Positions 29,598-38,120 of a stretch of 64,000 bases of DNA are shown here, one piece after another. A program made the position numbers and the translations under genes. Each line of letters opens with the position of its first letter. Positions within the stretch are counted from its first letter, which is position 1. This DNA is from Comamonas sp. (GTDB taxonomy: Bacteria > Pseudomonadota > Gammaproteobacteria > Burkholderiales > Burkholderiaceae_C), in NCBI GenBank assembly GCA_031277805.1, contig JAITLR010000025.1:33845-97844 (forward strand). Direction: 5' to 3'. The notes beneath the pieces were generated by a model. It made no database searches and was not told the origin of the DNA. It worked only from the letters and a program-made list of their open reading frames with translations.

Positions 29598-29730
29598 GGT
29601 TTCCTGTCTCCTTGACCCCGCAACCTCTTGCAAACAGGCTGCGCGGCTTCCATTCAGCACCTTGTTCTGCCGCTCAGAATAAGGGCTAGCCCTGTCCAGA
29701 AGAAGTCAGTAAGGTTGCAATAATTGCCAA

Positions 29731-30807
29731 ATGCTTACCCCTTCTCTGGTCAAGACGCCACTGCCACACAATGCCAGTTCCGTCCTCAAATCACACCCGG
29801 CAATTACCCCGATGGCCTTTGTTCGGGCCATCGTTCGGGCCTATGAAGAGCGTCAGATGTCTCCGCTGGCCGCGCTTGAAAAGGCACAAATCCCGCCAGA
29901 GTTGTTAAACCATGCTGACGAGTGCATCACTGCCCTGCAGATGGAGGCACTGTCGGACGCCGCCATGCGCGAGCTTGACGATGAGGCTCTGGGCTGGTTC
30001 CAGCGCCGCCTGCCCTGGGGTAGCTACGGCATGCTGGCCCGCGCCAGCATCAGCGCACCACAACTGGGTCTGGCGCTGGCACGCTGGTGCCGTCACCATG
30101 GTCTGATCGCCAGCGACATCCAGCTGAGCCTGAGCGAGCAGGCTGGCATCGCCACACTGACGCTGCATGAGTGCCGGTCGCTGGGCGATATGCGAGAGTT
30201 CTGCCTGATCTCCGTGCTGCGCAATATTCATGGTTTTGCCAGCTGGCTGATCAACGAGCCCATCGGCTTGCTGCAGGCGAGCTTTCCGTTTTCCGCGCCG
30301 CCACATGCCAGCGTCTATCAGGTGCTGTTTGCACCGGGCAGCCTGGAGTTCGATGCGCCCGTCGCCAGCCTGCAGTTCGATGCACACTGGCTGCAAGCAC
30401 CTCTGGCACGCGACGAGACGGCGCTCAACCGCATGTTGCAACGCGCACTGCCGATCCAGGTGCGCCCCTATCAGCGCGAGAAGACACTGGTGCAGCGTGT
30501 GCGTCAGTTGCTGACGGCCAGCACCGAGGAGCAGCAGACGGCCGAGACCCTGTCGCGCCAGCTGCATCTGTCCCAGCGCAGCCTGCACCGCCAGCTCAAG
30601 GAGGAAGGCGTATCGCTGCAAGCCCTCAAGGATGAGATTCGCCGCGAGAGGGCCATTGCGCTGCTGCTGCGCACCAGCCGTCCCATCAAGCGTGTGGCAC
30701 AGGCCTGTGGCTTTCTCAATGACAAAAGCTTTATTCGCGCCTTTCGGCTGTGGACTGGCCTGTCTCCCTCAGAATTCCGCAAGACAGCCGGCCAGCGTAT
30801 TTCTTGA
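29731..30807 (+). CDS. AraC-family transcriptional regulator with AraC-type ligand domain (Arabinose_bd-like)
   Basis: Cytoplasmic DNA-binding regulator of 358 residues. The N-terminal two thirds is an Arabinose_bd-like domain (about 25-215: AIVRAYEERQMSPLAALEKAQI, WGSYGMLARASISAPQLG), common in proteins like OruR and in regulators of fatty-acid catabolism. The C-terminal AraC double helix-turn-helix covers about 255-350 (LSRQLHLSQRSLHRQLKEEG, RVAQACGFLNDKSFIRAFRLWTGLSPSEFRK). It is divergent from the acyl-CoA synthetase with 133 bases between the start codons, and the next gene starts 17 bases after its stop, so likely targets are those two transcription units. The ligand is unknown. Confidence 0.9.
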   Translation: MLTPSLVKTPLPHNASSVLKSHPAITPMAFVRAIVRAYEERQMSPLAALEKAQIPPELLNHADECITALQMEALSDAAMRELDDEALGWFQRRLPWGSYGMLARASISAPQLGLALARWCRHHGLIASDIQLSLSEQAGIATLTLHECRSLGDMREFCLISVLRNIHGFASWLINEPIGLLQASFPFSAPPHASVYQVLFAPGSLEFDAPVASLQFDAHWLQAPLARDETALNRMLQRALPIQVRPYQREKTLVQRVRQLLTASTEEQQTAETLSRQLHLSQRSLHRQLKEEGVSLQALKDEIRRERAIALLLRTSRPIKRVAQACGFLNDKSFIRAFRLWTGLSPSEFRKTAGQRIS

Positions 30808-30824
30808 ATCCAGCACCACATCTC

Positions 30825-31532
30825 ATGCAGCAATCCACCGAAGAATGGCAGCCTATCGCCGATGGCGTCTGGGCTCTCAGCTATCAGTTCAGCAACATGG
30901 GCATGGTCATCAGCACGCGCATGACCGTGATCCGGCTCGCCGATGGCAGCCTGTTCTCCCACTCCGCCGTGCCGCTGACGCCAGCACAGCAAGCAGCCCT
31001 GGACGCATTGGGGCCGCTGCGCCATGTTGTGGCGCCAAGCGCCATGCACCATATGTTTGTGCCGGCCCTCGCCCGGCTTTATCCACAGGCCAGTCTGTAC
31101 GGCACAGCGGGCGTGCTGCACAAGCACCCGGATCTGCCGCAGATGCAGCTGATCCCACAGGATGAAAGCGCTGCCTGGGCCGGACAGCTGCAATGCCTGC
31201 CCGTGAATGGCATTCCCTTGCTGGACGAGACCCTCTGGTTTCACACCAGCAGCGGCAGCCTGATTGCCACGGACCTTCTTCAATGCTGGCAGGGCCCGTT
31301 AAGCCTCCCGGTGCGCATGTATCTGGGACTGACCGGCGGTCACGAACGCCTGACCGTGCCGCGCACCGTGCGCCTGTTGGTCAGGGACAAGGCCGCCGTT
31401 CAGGCCTGTGTACGGCAGATCGAGAGCCTGCCGGTGCAGCGCGTGATACTGCTGCACAACAGTGTTATCACCGATCAACCCTTGCAACGCCTGCGTGAAG
31501 CGCTATCAATCTGGGATTCATCAAACCGATAG
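30825..31532 (+). CDS. DUF4336 protein (metallo-beta-lactamase-superfamily-like)
   Basis: Protein of 235 residues with the DUF4336 layout: an N-terminal WALSYQFSNMGMVISTRMTVIRL strand block, LRHVVAPSAMHHMFV with the histidines of a relaxed metallo-hydrolase site, and AVQACVRQIESLPVQRVILLHNS at the C terminus. The HxHxDH core of true metallo-beta-lactamases is not complete, so catalysis is not assured. The ATG at 30825 fits the family start. It follows the AraC regulator by 17 bases and is probably co-transcribed. Function unknown. Confidence 0.8.
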   Translation: MQQSTEEWQPIADGVWALSYQFSNMGMVISTRMTVIRLADGSLFSHSAVPLTPAQQAALDALGPLRHVVAPSAMHHMFVPALARLYPQASLYGTAGVLHKHPDLPQMQLIPQDESAAWAGQLQCLPVNGIPLLDETLWFHTSSGSLIATDLLQCWQGPLSLPVRMYLGLTGGHERLTVPRTVRLLVRDKAAVQACVRQIESLPVQRVILLHNSVITDQPLQRLREALSIWDSSNR

Positions 31533-31546
31533 CCACAACTGCAGAT

Positions 31547-32272
31547 TTACAAAATCTCGTTTTCGTCGCCGTCGACAGTATTGGCGGAGGCTGCACTCTT
31601 GCGCACGGCCGCGAACATGGCAGGCAGATCGCCCATATGGCCGAACACGCAGGCAGCGCCGGCTTCCAGCAGTTGCTCCGCTGACGCATGGCCCTGATCG
31701 GCAGGGAAATACCCCCAGACCGTGGCACCTGCGGCCACTCCGGCCTGCACCCCGGTCACCGTATCTTCGATCACCAGGCATTTGCTTGGATCGGCGTTCA
31801 GCGCCTTGGCGGCGGCCAGATACACATCGGGAAAGGGTTTGCTGCGCGGCAGCTCGTGCCCGCTGTACACATGGCCTTCAAAATAGGGCACCATGCCGAC
31901 CTTGGCCAGTTGCATCTCCACCTTGGCACGGTCCGCGCCCGAAGCGCAGGCGATACGGCCCTGACATAGCTCGTGAATCTGCTGGACGGCTTGCACTGCA
32001 CCGGCTATGGCCACCAGTTCGGCCTGCAGGGCTGCATTGCGGCGCTCGTAGAACTCGGCCATCCAGGCATCGGTCAAAGGCTTGCCCGTGTGGGCTTCGA
32101 TGATGGAAGCTTGGCTGCGCACCGTCTTGCCGATGAAGTCACGCGTGCACTCCTCCTGGCTGATGGCCCAGCCGGACTCGTTGAGCATGGTGCACAACAC
32201 GCGGTTGGTGATGGATTCGCTGTCCACCAGCACACCATCACAGTCAAAAAGTACAGCGTCGAAAGCAGTCAT
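31547..32272 (-). CDS. HAD-superfamily phosphatase (phosphoglycolate phosphatase/beta-phosphoglucomutase-like)
   Basis: Phosphohydrolase of 241 residues. Motif I is DAVLFDCDGVLVDSE with the nucleophilic Asp; the cap lies at about residues 15-90; motif II is CASGADRAKVE; motif III and IV are RSKPFPDVYLAAAKAL and CLVIEDTVTGVQAGVAAG. This order fits subfamily IA with a helical cap, like phosphoglycolate phosphatase or 6-phosphogluconate phosphatase YieH. The substrate cannot be read from the sequence. The ATG at 32272 is preferred over a GTG four codons upstream. It is convergent with the DUF4336 gene. Confidence 0.86.
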   Translation of the reverse strand: MTAFDAVLFDCDGVLVDSESITNRVLCTMLNESGWAISQEECTRDFIGKTVRSQASIIEAHTGKPLTDAWMAEFYERRNAALQAELVAIAGAVQAVQQIHELCQGRIACASGADRAKVEMQLAKVGMVPYFEGHVYSGHELPRSKPFPDVYLAAAKALNADPSKCLVIEDTVTGVQAGVAAGATVWGYFPADQGHASAEQLLEAGAACVFGHMGDLPAMFAAVRKSAASANTVDGDENEIL

Positions 32273-32302
32273 GAAATCACCCACATCGCAGCCAAGCGAT
32301 GC

Positions 32303-32328
32303 AAAAAAAGGCGCCTGGTGGCGCCTTT
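32303..32328 (-). terminator. Rho-independent terminator of the repeat lipoprotein gene
   Basis: A perfect 9-bp stem, AAAGGCGCC and GGCGCCTTT (32307-32315 with 32320-32328), is followed on the minus strand by seven T residues. It lies 50 bases past the stop of the lipoprotein gene and just upstream of the HAD gene. Confidence 0.9.
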
Positions 32329-32377
32329 GGTCAAAAAAACGATGCTCCCGATTATGCGAGCATGTCTTTTTTTGAGT

Positions 32378-33466
32378 TCAAGGGAAGGACACTCCGGCCA
32401 GCGGATGAATCATCCAGGCACTGTTCTTGATCGAGATGGCACTGAACTTGCCATCCTCCGTACCATACTGGCTGAAGAAGAAAAATCCCTTGGCCGCATT
32501 GGCGTTCATGCTGTCCAGCTGGGTCTGCAGCGGAATGCCGATCTGGCTGGACTCCACCAGATATTCGATGGCACCGCTCTGGGCAGAGCTTTTCTCGTAC
32601 ACATCGACAAAGCTGAAGTTCGGCGCATCGCCCAATCCTTCCACACCACGCATGAACCAGCCGCCGGCGCCCTTCTCGGTCAGCAGTTTCTGCAGACCGG
32701 CGTTATCAGCCGCAGGCGATGCACTGTTGATGCTGTTGACCTGGTACTCATAGGTCACGTTGTCATTGCGCTTGGCGTACAGGCTGAAATTAACACCATT
32801 GATGATCTGCGGACCCAGGTAGCGGTAGCCTGCCTGCCCCTGGGCGTTCAGCTCTGCCGAGAACGTCTGAGCCGTCGTCGCCACGGGCGTCACCGTACGG
32901 TAGGTGAACTGATCGTTGCGGCTGTTGTCCTTGACATAGATCTCGCGAAAATCGTTGCCCTCATTCGGGAACGCCGCGCCAGACTTGTACATATACCCGC
33001 TGCTGCCCTGCTGGTTGAGCTGGTTCAGGAAGTCGCTCATGGAGCCCGGAGACGCCGGGTTCACATAGCTGAACTTGCGGCCTGCATGCGCGGTATCGCT
33101 GAGGTAGAAATCACCAATATCTGGTCTGGTGGTCGCCGTCATTGCGCCGGTCAGAGAACTGAACAGCACATAGCCGTTCGCGCCCATGGCATTGGCATCT
33201 GCCAGCATCTGGGAATGAGTCTCGGCTCCGGCTTTGAGCTGATAGGTACCGGTCACCGACTGCGAGCCGTTACCACCACTCCCCCCGTTACCGTTACCTC
33301 CACCATTGCCTCCCCCTGTGCCGCCACCCGACTCTCCACCGCCACCAGTAGATCCTCCGCCTCCACCGCCATCACTGCTGCCACCACCGCCGCCGCCGCA
33401 TGCAGCTAATGAGGCGACCAGCAACAAGGCTGCAGTTCTGCGGGTCAGTGGAATAAGTGAGGCCAT
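32378..33466 (-). CDS. Glycine-rich-linker lipoprotein with five internal repeats
   Basis: Predicted lipoprotein of 362 residues. The signal peptide ends in the lipobox SLAAC; it is followed by a linker of about 45 residues made almost only of Gly, Ser and Asn (residues 23-68), then a domain of about 290 residues. Five modules of about 45-60 residues recur there, each with a helix-like start and a G-[AS]-x-G-[YFW] turn: ANAMGANGYVLF, LNQQGSSGYMYK, LNAQGQAGYRYL, LTEKGAGGWFMR and MNANAAKGFFFF. I do not recognise the family. AAGGAG precedes the ATG. It is divergent from the response regulator gene. Function unknown; the linker suggests display at the cell surface or periplasmic reach. Confidence 0.8.
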   Translation of the reverse strand: MASLIPLTRRTAALLLVASLAACGGGGGGSSDGGGGGGSTGGGGESGGGTGGGNGGGNGNGGSGGNGSQSVTGTYQLKAGAETHSQMLADANAMGANGYVLFSSLTGAMTATTRPDIGDFYLSDTAHAGRKFSYVNPASPGSMSDFLNQLNQQGSSGYMYKSGAAFPNEGNDFREIYVKDNSRNDQFTYRTVTPVATTAQTFSAELNAQGQAGYRYLGPQIINGVNFSLYAKRNDNVTYEYQVNSINSASPAADNAGLQKLLTEKGAGGWFMRGVEGLGDAPNFSFVDVYEKSSAQSGAIEYLVESSQIGIPLQTQLDSMNANAAKGFFFFSQYGTEDGKFSAISIKNSAWMIHPLAGVSFP

Positions 33467-33558
33467 GCGCTTGCTCCTTGGTGTTATTTGAAATAATCGG
33501 TTCTGCGGCCGAGCACCCGCCCGGTGCCGCTGTCCGACATTGTCAGAACACAGCGGGC

Positions 33559-33585
33559 TACCCCACTCCCTACTCAAGGGGGGTA
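33559..33585. promoter_or_regulatory. TACCCC/GGGGTA inverted repeat upstream of the response regulator
   Basis: TACCCC at 33559-33564 and GGGGTA at 33580-33585 flank 15 bases with ACTCCCTACTC. It lies 37 bases before the response-regulator ATG, in the divergent promoter region with the lipoprotein gene. It resembles binding sites of LuxR-type regulators in layout, but this is only a visual match. Confidence 0.3.
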
Positions 33586-33621
33586 TTTGTTACCAACCCA
33601 TCCATCACTGCAGGAACCTGC

Positions 33622-34311
33622 ATGTCCGATCTTCCGAATATTCTGAACAGCAGTCATCTGGACATACAGCCTTACGCGCTGGTGGTGGACGACCACCCGC
33701 TGGTCGCCCATGGCGCGGCTCATGCACTGAGTGCCACAGCCGGTGTGAGCCAGGTACGCTGCGCCCAGGATGGGAATAGCGCACTGACCATGATTGCCGC
33801 CATGGGCGAGCCGGTCATCACCGTCATGGATTTCTGGCTGGAAGACGGCTGCTCTCTGCCCTTTGTCCAGAATATTCTGGCGCTGGCCCCCGGCACGCGT
33901 CTGCTGATGACCAGCGGAGACAGGCACCCGGCTCTTGTCAGCAAGTCCAGGTCAGCGGGTGCCCATGGCTTTGTCCACAAAAGCAGCCCGGCCAGCGAAT
34001 TTCAAACCGCAGTCCAGGCATTGCTGATGGGCCGCACCTGGTTTGACGCCATCCCATCCCAACCCAGCGCAGGTGCTGCACCCGTCAATACGTTGCAGAT
34101 GACGGCCAAAGAACTGGGAGTCACTCCACGTCAGGCAGAGGTTTTGAACCTGGTGCTGCTGGGCAAGCCCAATCGGGCCATCGCACAAACACTCAGCCTG
34201 TCGGAACACACGGTCAAGGAGCATGTCACCGCCCTGCTCCAGCGGCTGGGGGTCCGCAATCGCGTGGAACTGATCACACAGATGCGAGGCATAGAAGTAC
34301 AGCCGGGCTAG
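33622..34311 (+). CDS. NarL/LuxR-family response regulator
   Basis: Two-domain response regulator of 229 residues. The receiver (about 18-130) has the acidic pair in LVVDDHPLVAHG, the phosphoacceptor Asp in ITVMDFWLEDG and the Lys in GFVHKSSP; the C-terminal LuxR helix-turn-helix is VTPRQAEVLNLVLLGKPNRAIAQTLSLSEHTVKEHV. The ATG at 33622 is preceded by CAGGAAC. Its TAG stop overlaps that of the convergent sensor kinase gene, so the kinase is the obvious partner. Its target genes are unknown; the divergent lipoprotein gene is the nearest candidate. Confidence 0.91.
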   Translation: MSDLPNILNSSHLDIQPYALVVDDHPLVAHGAAHALSATAGVSQVRCAQDGNSALTMIAAMGEPVITVMDFWLEDGCSLPFVQNILALAPGTRLLMTSGDRHPALVSKSRSAGAHGFVHKSSPASEFQTAVQALLMGRTWFDAIPSQPSAGAAPVNTLQMTAKELGVTPRQAEVLNLVLLGKPNRAIAQTLSLSEHTVKEHVTALLQRLGVRNRVELITQMRGIEVQPG

Positions 34312-36131
34312 CAGCGTACAGAACCCATGCAGCGCGTCAGCAGCTCATACAGCTGCGCTGACTCCAGCGGCTTGGCCAAGGCAAGGTAGCCCTGATCCTG
34401 GGCATGTTCCAGCTCCGCACGCTCATCGCTCAGCAAGGCGCCGCCAGCTGCCGGACATTGTTCCAGCAACTGCATCAGGCACTCAAAACCACTGACCGCA
34501 TCGTCAAGCAGCTGGTCACACAACACAAAGTCCGGGGCCCATTCAGCCACCAGTTGCTGCGCCGGAGCTAGGCTGGCCGCGCTTCGCACCTGCACACCCC
34601 AGCTCTGCATCAGCGTCTGCAGCATGGGACTCCTCTGCTCAGCACTTTGCACCAGCAGGCAACGCCCTTGCAACCCGGCCAAGGGGGCAGCACACCGTGG
34701 CTGTGGCATCACGGACAACAGGGTTTCGGGCGCTTGCTCGGCCTCTTCGGGCCAGCACAGCCAGAAGCATGAACCTTTGCCCGGTTGGGACTGGACGCCA
34801 TATTCCACTCCCAGGCGCTGCGCCGCCAGCGCCAGGACGGACAGACCCAGCCCTCGCCCCCGAAACGGGGCTGGCACCGCAGCCAATGCATCGCGCGCCA
34901 GGCTGTGCGAGCTGCGATAGTGGCGCGTGAACACCTGGACCTGCTCCCTCTCGCTGAGACCGTTGCCACTGTCCCAGACCTGCAGCAGACAGCGCCCCTG
35001 CCTGCGGCGCAGCGCCAGCAATACGCCTCCTTTTTCGGTGTAGCGCAGGGCGTTCTGCAACAGGTTGAAGACCATCTGACGCAGCAACACCGCATCGGTG
35101 CGCAGCACCAAGGCCTTACGCGGCAAACGCATATGCAACCGCAAACCACGCTGTGCTGCATCTCCGGCAAACAGGCGCTGGGCCTCGTCCAGCACAACCG
35201 CCATATCCACGGTCTGCCACTGGGGCGCAAAGCCATCGCCATCCAGGCGCGACAAATCCATCAGGTCATTGAACATGCCGCCCAGGTCACGAGTACAAGC
35301 CTGTATTTCCTGCAACAGGGGCAGGATCTGTGCATCCTGATTGCGTTGCCTGGCGGCCTCCAGCATCAGCCCCAGGGCATGCAGCGGCTGGCGCAGGTCA
35401 TGGCTGGCAGCGGAGACAAACCAGTTTTTCTCGGCCAGCGCTGTTTCAGCCTGAATCTGAGCCTGCCGATAGCGCTCTGCCAACGCCTGACGCTCCACCT
35501 CATACGCGATCTGCTGCTGCACAAAACGACGTGCTCCCCAGGCGTGCCGCCCCAATATGACGCCATACAGCAGCAACAGAGGCAGCAGGTATGGCCCCTT
35601 GTTCGGGAAATAGCCCAGCATTGCCAGCAAGGTCGGCACATAGATGCCCGCCATGAATGCGGCAAACACCGGCAGAACCGGGGCCAGAAAGGTCGCAGCC
35701 GAGGCCATGACGCCTGCCAGCACCAGCATGACCAGCATGCGTAGCTCGGAATGGCTACCCTGCCAGGTAAAGCCCAGCATGGCTGCCCACAGCAGCCCAT
35801 TGATGAGTGCAGCCAACGCCAGCTGGCGCTGCCAGAGCGGCAGTGCCTGCCCCAACTGCCGTGCACCCCAGGTATGCGCCTGCAGCCATTGGCGATGCAA
35901 ACGCCGACGAAACAGCATCAGTCCCACAACCATGACAGCCATCAACGCCCACCAACAAGCCAGGCGGTTGGTGACTTCAGGGCTGTTGCGGGTGCTGACC
36001 CACAGCAGCACCGAAGGAATCAGCAGCGCTGCAATTTCAGACGAGCCACGCGAAGTCAGGGACTGCAACAGCCGCAACCGGGCCCGCAGCCCCACCAGCT
36101 GTGCGGACTCCAGTTCAGAATTGTTCGCCAT
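34308..36131 (-). CDS. Hybrid sensor histidine kinase with degenerate receiver
   Basis: Inner-membrane kinase of 607 residues. Six hydrophobic segments (about residues 30-190) form the sensor, with almost no periplasmic domain. A coiled stretch leads to the dimerisation domain with H-box [21 protein letters not shown]-box [14 protein letters not shown]1 DSGNGLS and G2 [14 protein letters not shown]. The C-terminal domain (about 485-600) has a receiver-like fold: it keeps the Asp in [10 protein letters not shown] and the Lys in LALAKPLES, but [14 protein letters not shown] stands where the acidic pair should be. It begins inside the last codons of ychJ (17-base overlap) and ends in a 4-base overlap with the convergent response regulator. 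Confidence 0.9.
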   Translation of the reverse strand: MANNSELESAQLVGLRARLRLLQSLTSRGSSEIAALLIPSVLLWVSTRNSPEVTNRLACWWALMAVMVVGLMLFRRRLHRQWLQAHTWGARQLGQALPLWQRQLALAALINGLLWAAMLGFTWQGSHSELRMLVMLVLAGVMASAATFLAPVLPVFAAFMAGIYVPTLLAMLGYFPNKGPYLLPLLLLYGVILGRHAWGARRFVQQQIAYEVERQALAERYRQAQIQAETALAEKNWFVSAASHDLRQPLHALGLMLEAARQRNQDAQILPLLQEIQACTRDLGGMFNDLMDLSRLDGDGFAPQWQTVDMAVVLDEAQRLFAGDAAQRGLRLHMRLPRKALVLRTDAVLLRQMVFNLLQNALRYTEKGGVLLALRRRQGRCLLQVWDSGNGLSEREQVQVFTRHYRSSHSLARDALAAVPAPFRGRGLGLSVLALAAQRLGVEYGVQSQPGKGSCFWLCWPEEAEQAPETLLSVMPQPRCAAPLAGLQGRCLLVQSAEQRSPMLQTLMQSWGVQVRSAASLAPAQQLVAEWAPDFVLCDQLLDDAVSGFECLMQLLEQCPAAGGALLSDERAELEHAQDQGYLALAKPLESAQLYELLTRCMGSVRC

Positions 36132-36528
36132 CCACGTAATACCAGCGGCCTTCCTCGCACACAAAGCGGCTGCGCTCATGCATGCGCACAGCACGCCCAC
36201 CCACGCGGTAGCGGGCGACGAACTCAACTTCGGCACTATCCTGGCCAGTCACTTGAAAGTCCTTGACCTCCAGCCCCAGCCATTTCGTGGAGGCGTCAAA
36301 GTCCAGCTGCTCCGGACGCTGACTCGTATGCCATGTGGCTTGCAGATAGGAAGCGTTCTCTCGCACAAAAGCGCTGTAACGCGAGCGCATCAAGGACTCT
36401 GCATCAGGGGCTGGCTGCTCATCCCAATGCTCGATATAACGGCCGCAGCAGTCGGCATAGGCCAGCGGCGCTGCCTTGACTGTCTTGCGCCCACAAGGGC
36501 AATCCTGCTTGTTTTCGTTGGCTTTCAC
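36115..36528 (-). CDS. ychJ: YchJ-family (UPF0225) SEC-C motif protein
   Basis: Protein of 137 residues with the N-terminal metal-binding cluster CPCGRKT...[11 protein letters not shown] and the YchJ core [22 protein letters not shown]. Members bind zinc through the cysteines, and no cellular role is established. The start is GTG (weak ATG alternatives do not exist nearby); GAGATACC precedes it. The gene overlaps the kinase by 17 bases, which implies co-transcription and a coupling of expression that has no functional explanation from sequence. Confidence 0.87.
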   Translation of the reverse strand: MKANENKQDCPCGRKTVKAAPLAYADCCGRYIEHWDEQPAPDAESLMRSRYSAFVRENASYLQATWHTSQRPEQLDFDASTKWLGLEVKDFQVTGQDSAEVEFVARYRVGGRAVRMHERSRFVCEEGRWYYVDGEQF

Positions 36529-36656
36529 GGTATCTCGGTATCTGCCCCGACAGGCATGGTCTGCGATAACGCATTGTCAGCCCATTCCAGCAGCTCACAC
36601 GGCTTGCCTTGCACCGTTGCCAAGGTGCACAGTAGCTGCTGTACAAGGGAGGTTCT

Positions 36657-37148
36657 ATGTGGGCTATGGCCGTTCCATGGTGGGAGTTTGTGATTCGCGG
36701 CATCGCCGTCTATCTGTTTTTGCTGGTGTTTCTGCGTCTGACGGGGCGACGCCAGACCGGGCAATACGCCCCTTTCGATCTGGTGCTGCTGCTGATTCTG
36801 TCCAATGCCGTGCAGAACTCCATGAATGCTGGGGACAACTCCCTGATCGGCGGGTTGATCAGCGCCAGCACGTTGATCACCTGCCATGCATTGCTGTCCT
36901 ACCTGACCTATCGCTCACCTGCGCTGCGCAAGATGGTGAACGGCAAACCCAAGGTCCTGATTCACCAGGGAACCGTTCAGCCCAGCCTGATGACCCAGGA
37001 GAGAATCACGGCCGAAGATTTGGCCGCGGCGCTGCGCTCCAACGGCTGCCTCAATGCCCATGAGGTGGAACGCGCCACCATAGAAACCAATGGACAAATC
37101 ACCGTGGTGCTGCGCAAGCGCAGCGCTGCCGAGCTGGGCGAAGCCTGA
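36657..37148 (+). CDS. DUF421 (YetF-like) membrane protein
   Basis: Membrane-anchored protein of 163 residues. Three transmembrane helices (about 10-80: GIAVYLFLLVFLRLTGRR, FDLVLLLILSNAVQNSM) are followed by a cytoplasmic domain with the DUF421 motifs GKPKVLIHQG and TAEDLAAALRSNG. YetF-type proteins occur widely in bacteria; the role is poorly understood. A strong AAGGGAGG site precedes the ATG. It is divergent from ychJ across 128 bases. Confidence 0.88.
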   Translation: MWAMAVPWWEFVIRGIAVYLFLLVFLRLTGRRQTGQYAPFDLVLLLILSNAVQNSMNAGDNSLIGGLISASTLITCHALLSYLTYRSPALRKMVNGKPKVLIHQGTVQPSLMTQERITAEDLAAALRSNGCLNAHEVERATIETNGQITVVLRKRSAAELGEA

Positions 37149-37163
37149 GCGGTCTCCCAGACT

Positions 37164-37955
37164 TCAGCGCAGGGAATTCAGAAATTGCTCAATGGCCTGG
37201 TTCACAGGCTCCGGATGGGTGAGATTGGAGGCATGACCCGCCCCGGTCACATCCACCCAGCGCGCATTGGGCAGGGCCTTGAACATGGCGCGCGCGCGCT
37301 CGGGGGCAATGGCGGCATCCTTGTCGCCATGGATGACCAGGGCCGACACCTTGATCTCGGCCAGGCGCGGGCTGATGTCGTCGCGCAGCGCCAGCGTGGC
37401 AAAGCTCTGCCCCAGGTTGATCGGTGAGGCCTGCTTCCACTTGGCACGCCACTGGTCTGCGCCGCTCCAGCCCTCGCCCAGGACGACATGTTCCACCGTG
37501 GCCGCCATATCGTCGGACAAGCCATGCTCCATCCAGGCTTTGAGCAAGGCCTCGTGATGGGGCATCTGCTCGGGGTCTTCCATCATGGCCTGGGTGTCTA
37601 TCAGCACCAGTGCCGCCACCACATCGGGATGGATCAGCGCACAGCGCAGCGACAGATAACCGCCTTGCGACATGCCGACCAGCACGGCCTTTTCCACACC
37701 CAGAAACTTGAGCAATGCCGCCAGATCATCGGCGCTGTCGTAATAGGTGAACGGCGCGCAATGGTCGGGATCGGCCGTCTGGCCATGGCCGCGCTCATCC
37801 CAGCTGATGCAGCGAAATTGTGATTGCAGGGCCTCGATCTGCGGATCGAACATGCTGCGATCCATGAGCAGCCCGTGGGAGAACACGATGGCCGGGCCGC
37901 GTCCGCCCGTGTCTTCGTAATAGATGTTCTGGCCATTGACCGGAGCAAAAGGCAT
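37164..37955 (-). CDS. Alpha/beta-fold hydrolase
   Basis: Soluble serine hydrolase of 263 residues in the group of epoxide, ester and lactone hydrolases. The oxyanion HG is in VFSHGLLMDRSMF, SWDERGHGQT is the conserved DERGHG block, the nucleophile is in VLVGMSQGGYLSLRCAL, and the acid and histidine are in VIHGDKDAAI and GAGHASNLTHPE. GGGAGACC precedes the ATG at 37955, and an upstream in-frame extension is not conserved. It is convergent with the DUF421 gene, with 15 bases between stops. The substrate is unknown. Confidence 0.86.
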   Translation of the reverse strand: MPFAPVNGQNIYYEDTGGRGPAIVFSHGLLMDRSMFDPQIEALQSQFRCISWDERGHGQTADPDHCAPFTYYDSADDLAALLKFLGVEKAVLVGMSQGGYLSLRCALIHPDVVAALVLIDTQAMMEDPEQMPHHEALLKAWMEHGLSDDMAATVEHVVLGEGWSGADQWRAKWKQASPINLGQSFATLALRDDISPRLAEIKVSALVIHGDKDAAIAPERARAMFKALPNARWVDVTGAGHASNLTHPEPVNQAIEQFLNSLR

Positions 37956-38120
37956 GTGGTGGTCTCCCTGCTGCAGTGATAGGAAACGGGGCACGCAGCC
38001 CCTTGCTCAAAGCATCCTAGACAGCGCAGGTGACAACAGCAACCGGCATGGCCCTAAGCTGCCACAGATGTGCCTGTACGGTTGACAGCTTCTGCTTTTT
38101 GCGCCCGCGTCTTCAACGCA

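Noticed and set aside
32303..32328. Possible small RNA gene
   Set aside because: The structure is a simple terminator for the lipoprotein gene, with stem and T-run and no promoter.
33306..33491. Plus-strand frame rich in Pro (PPPPPP)
   Set aside because: It is the complement of the Gly-rich linker of the lipoprotein, not a gene.
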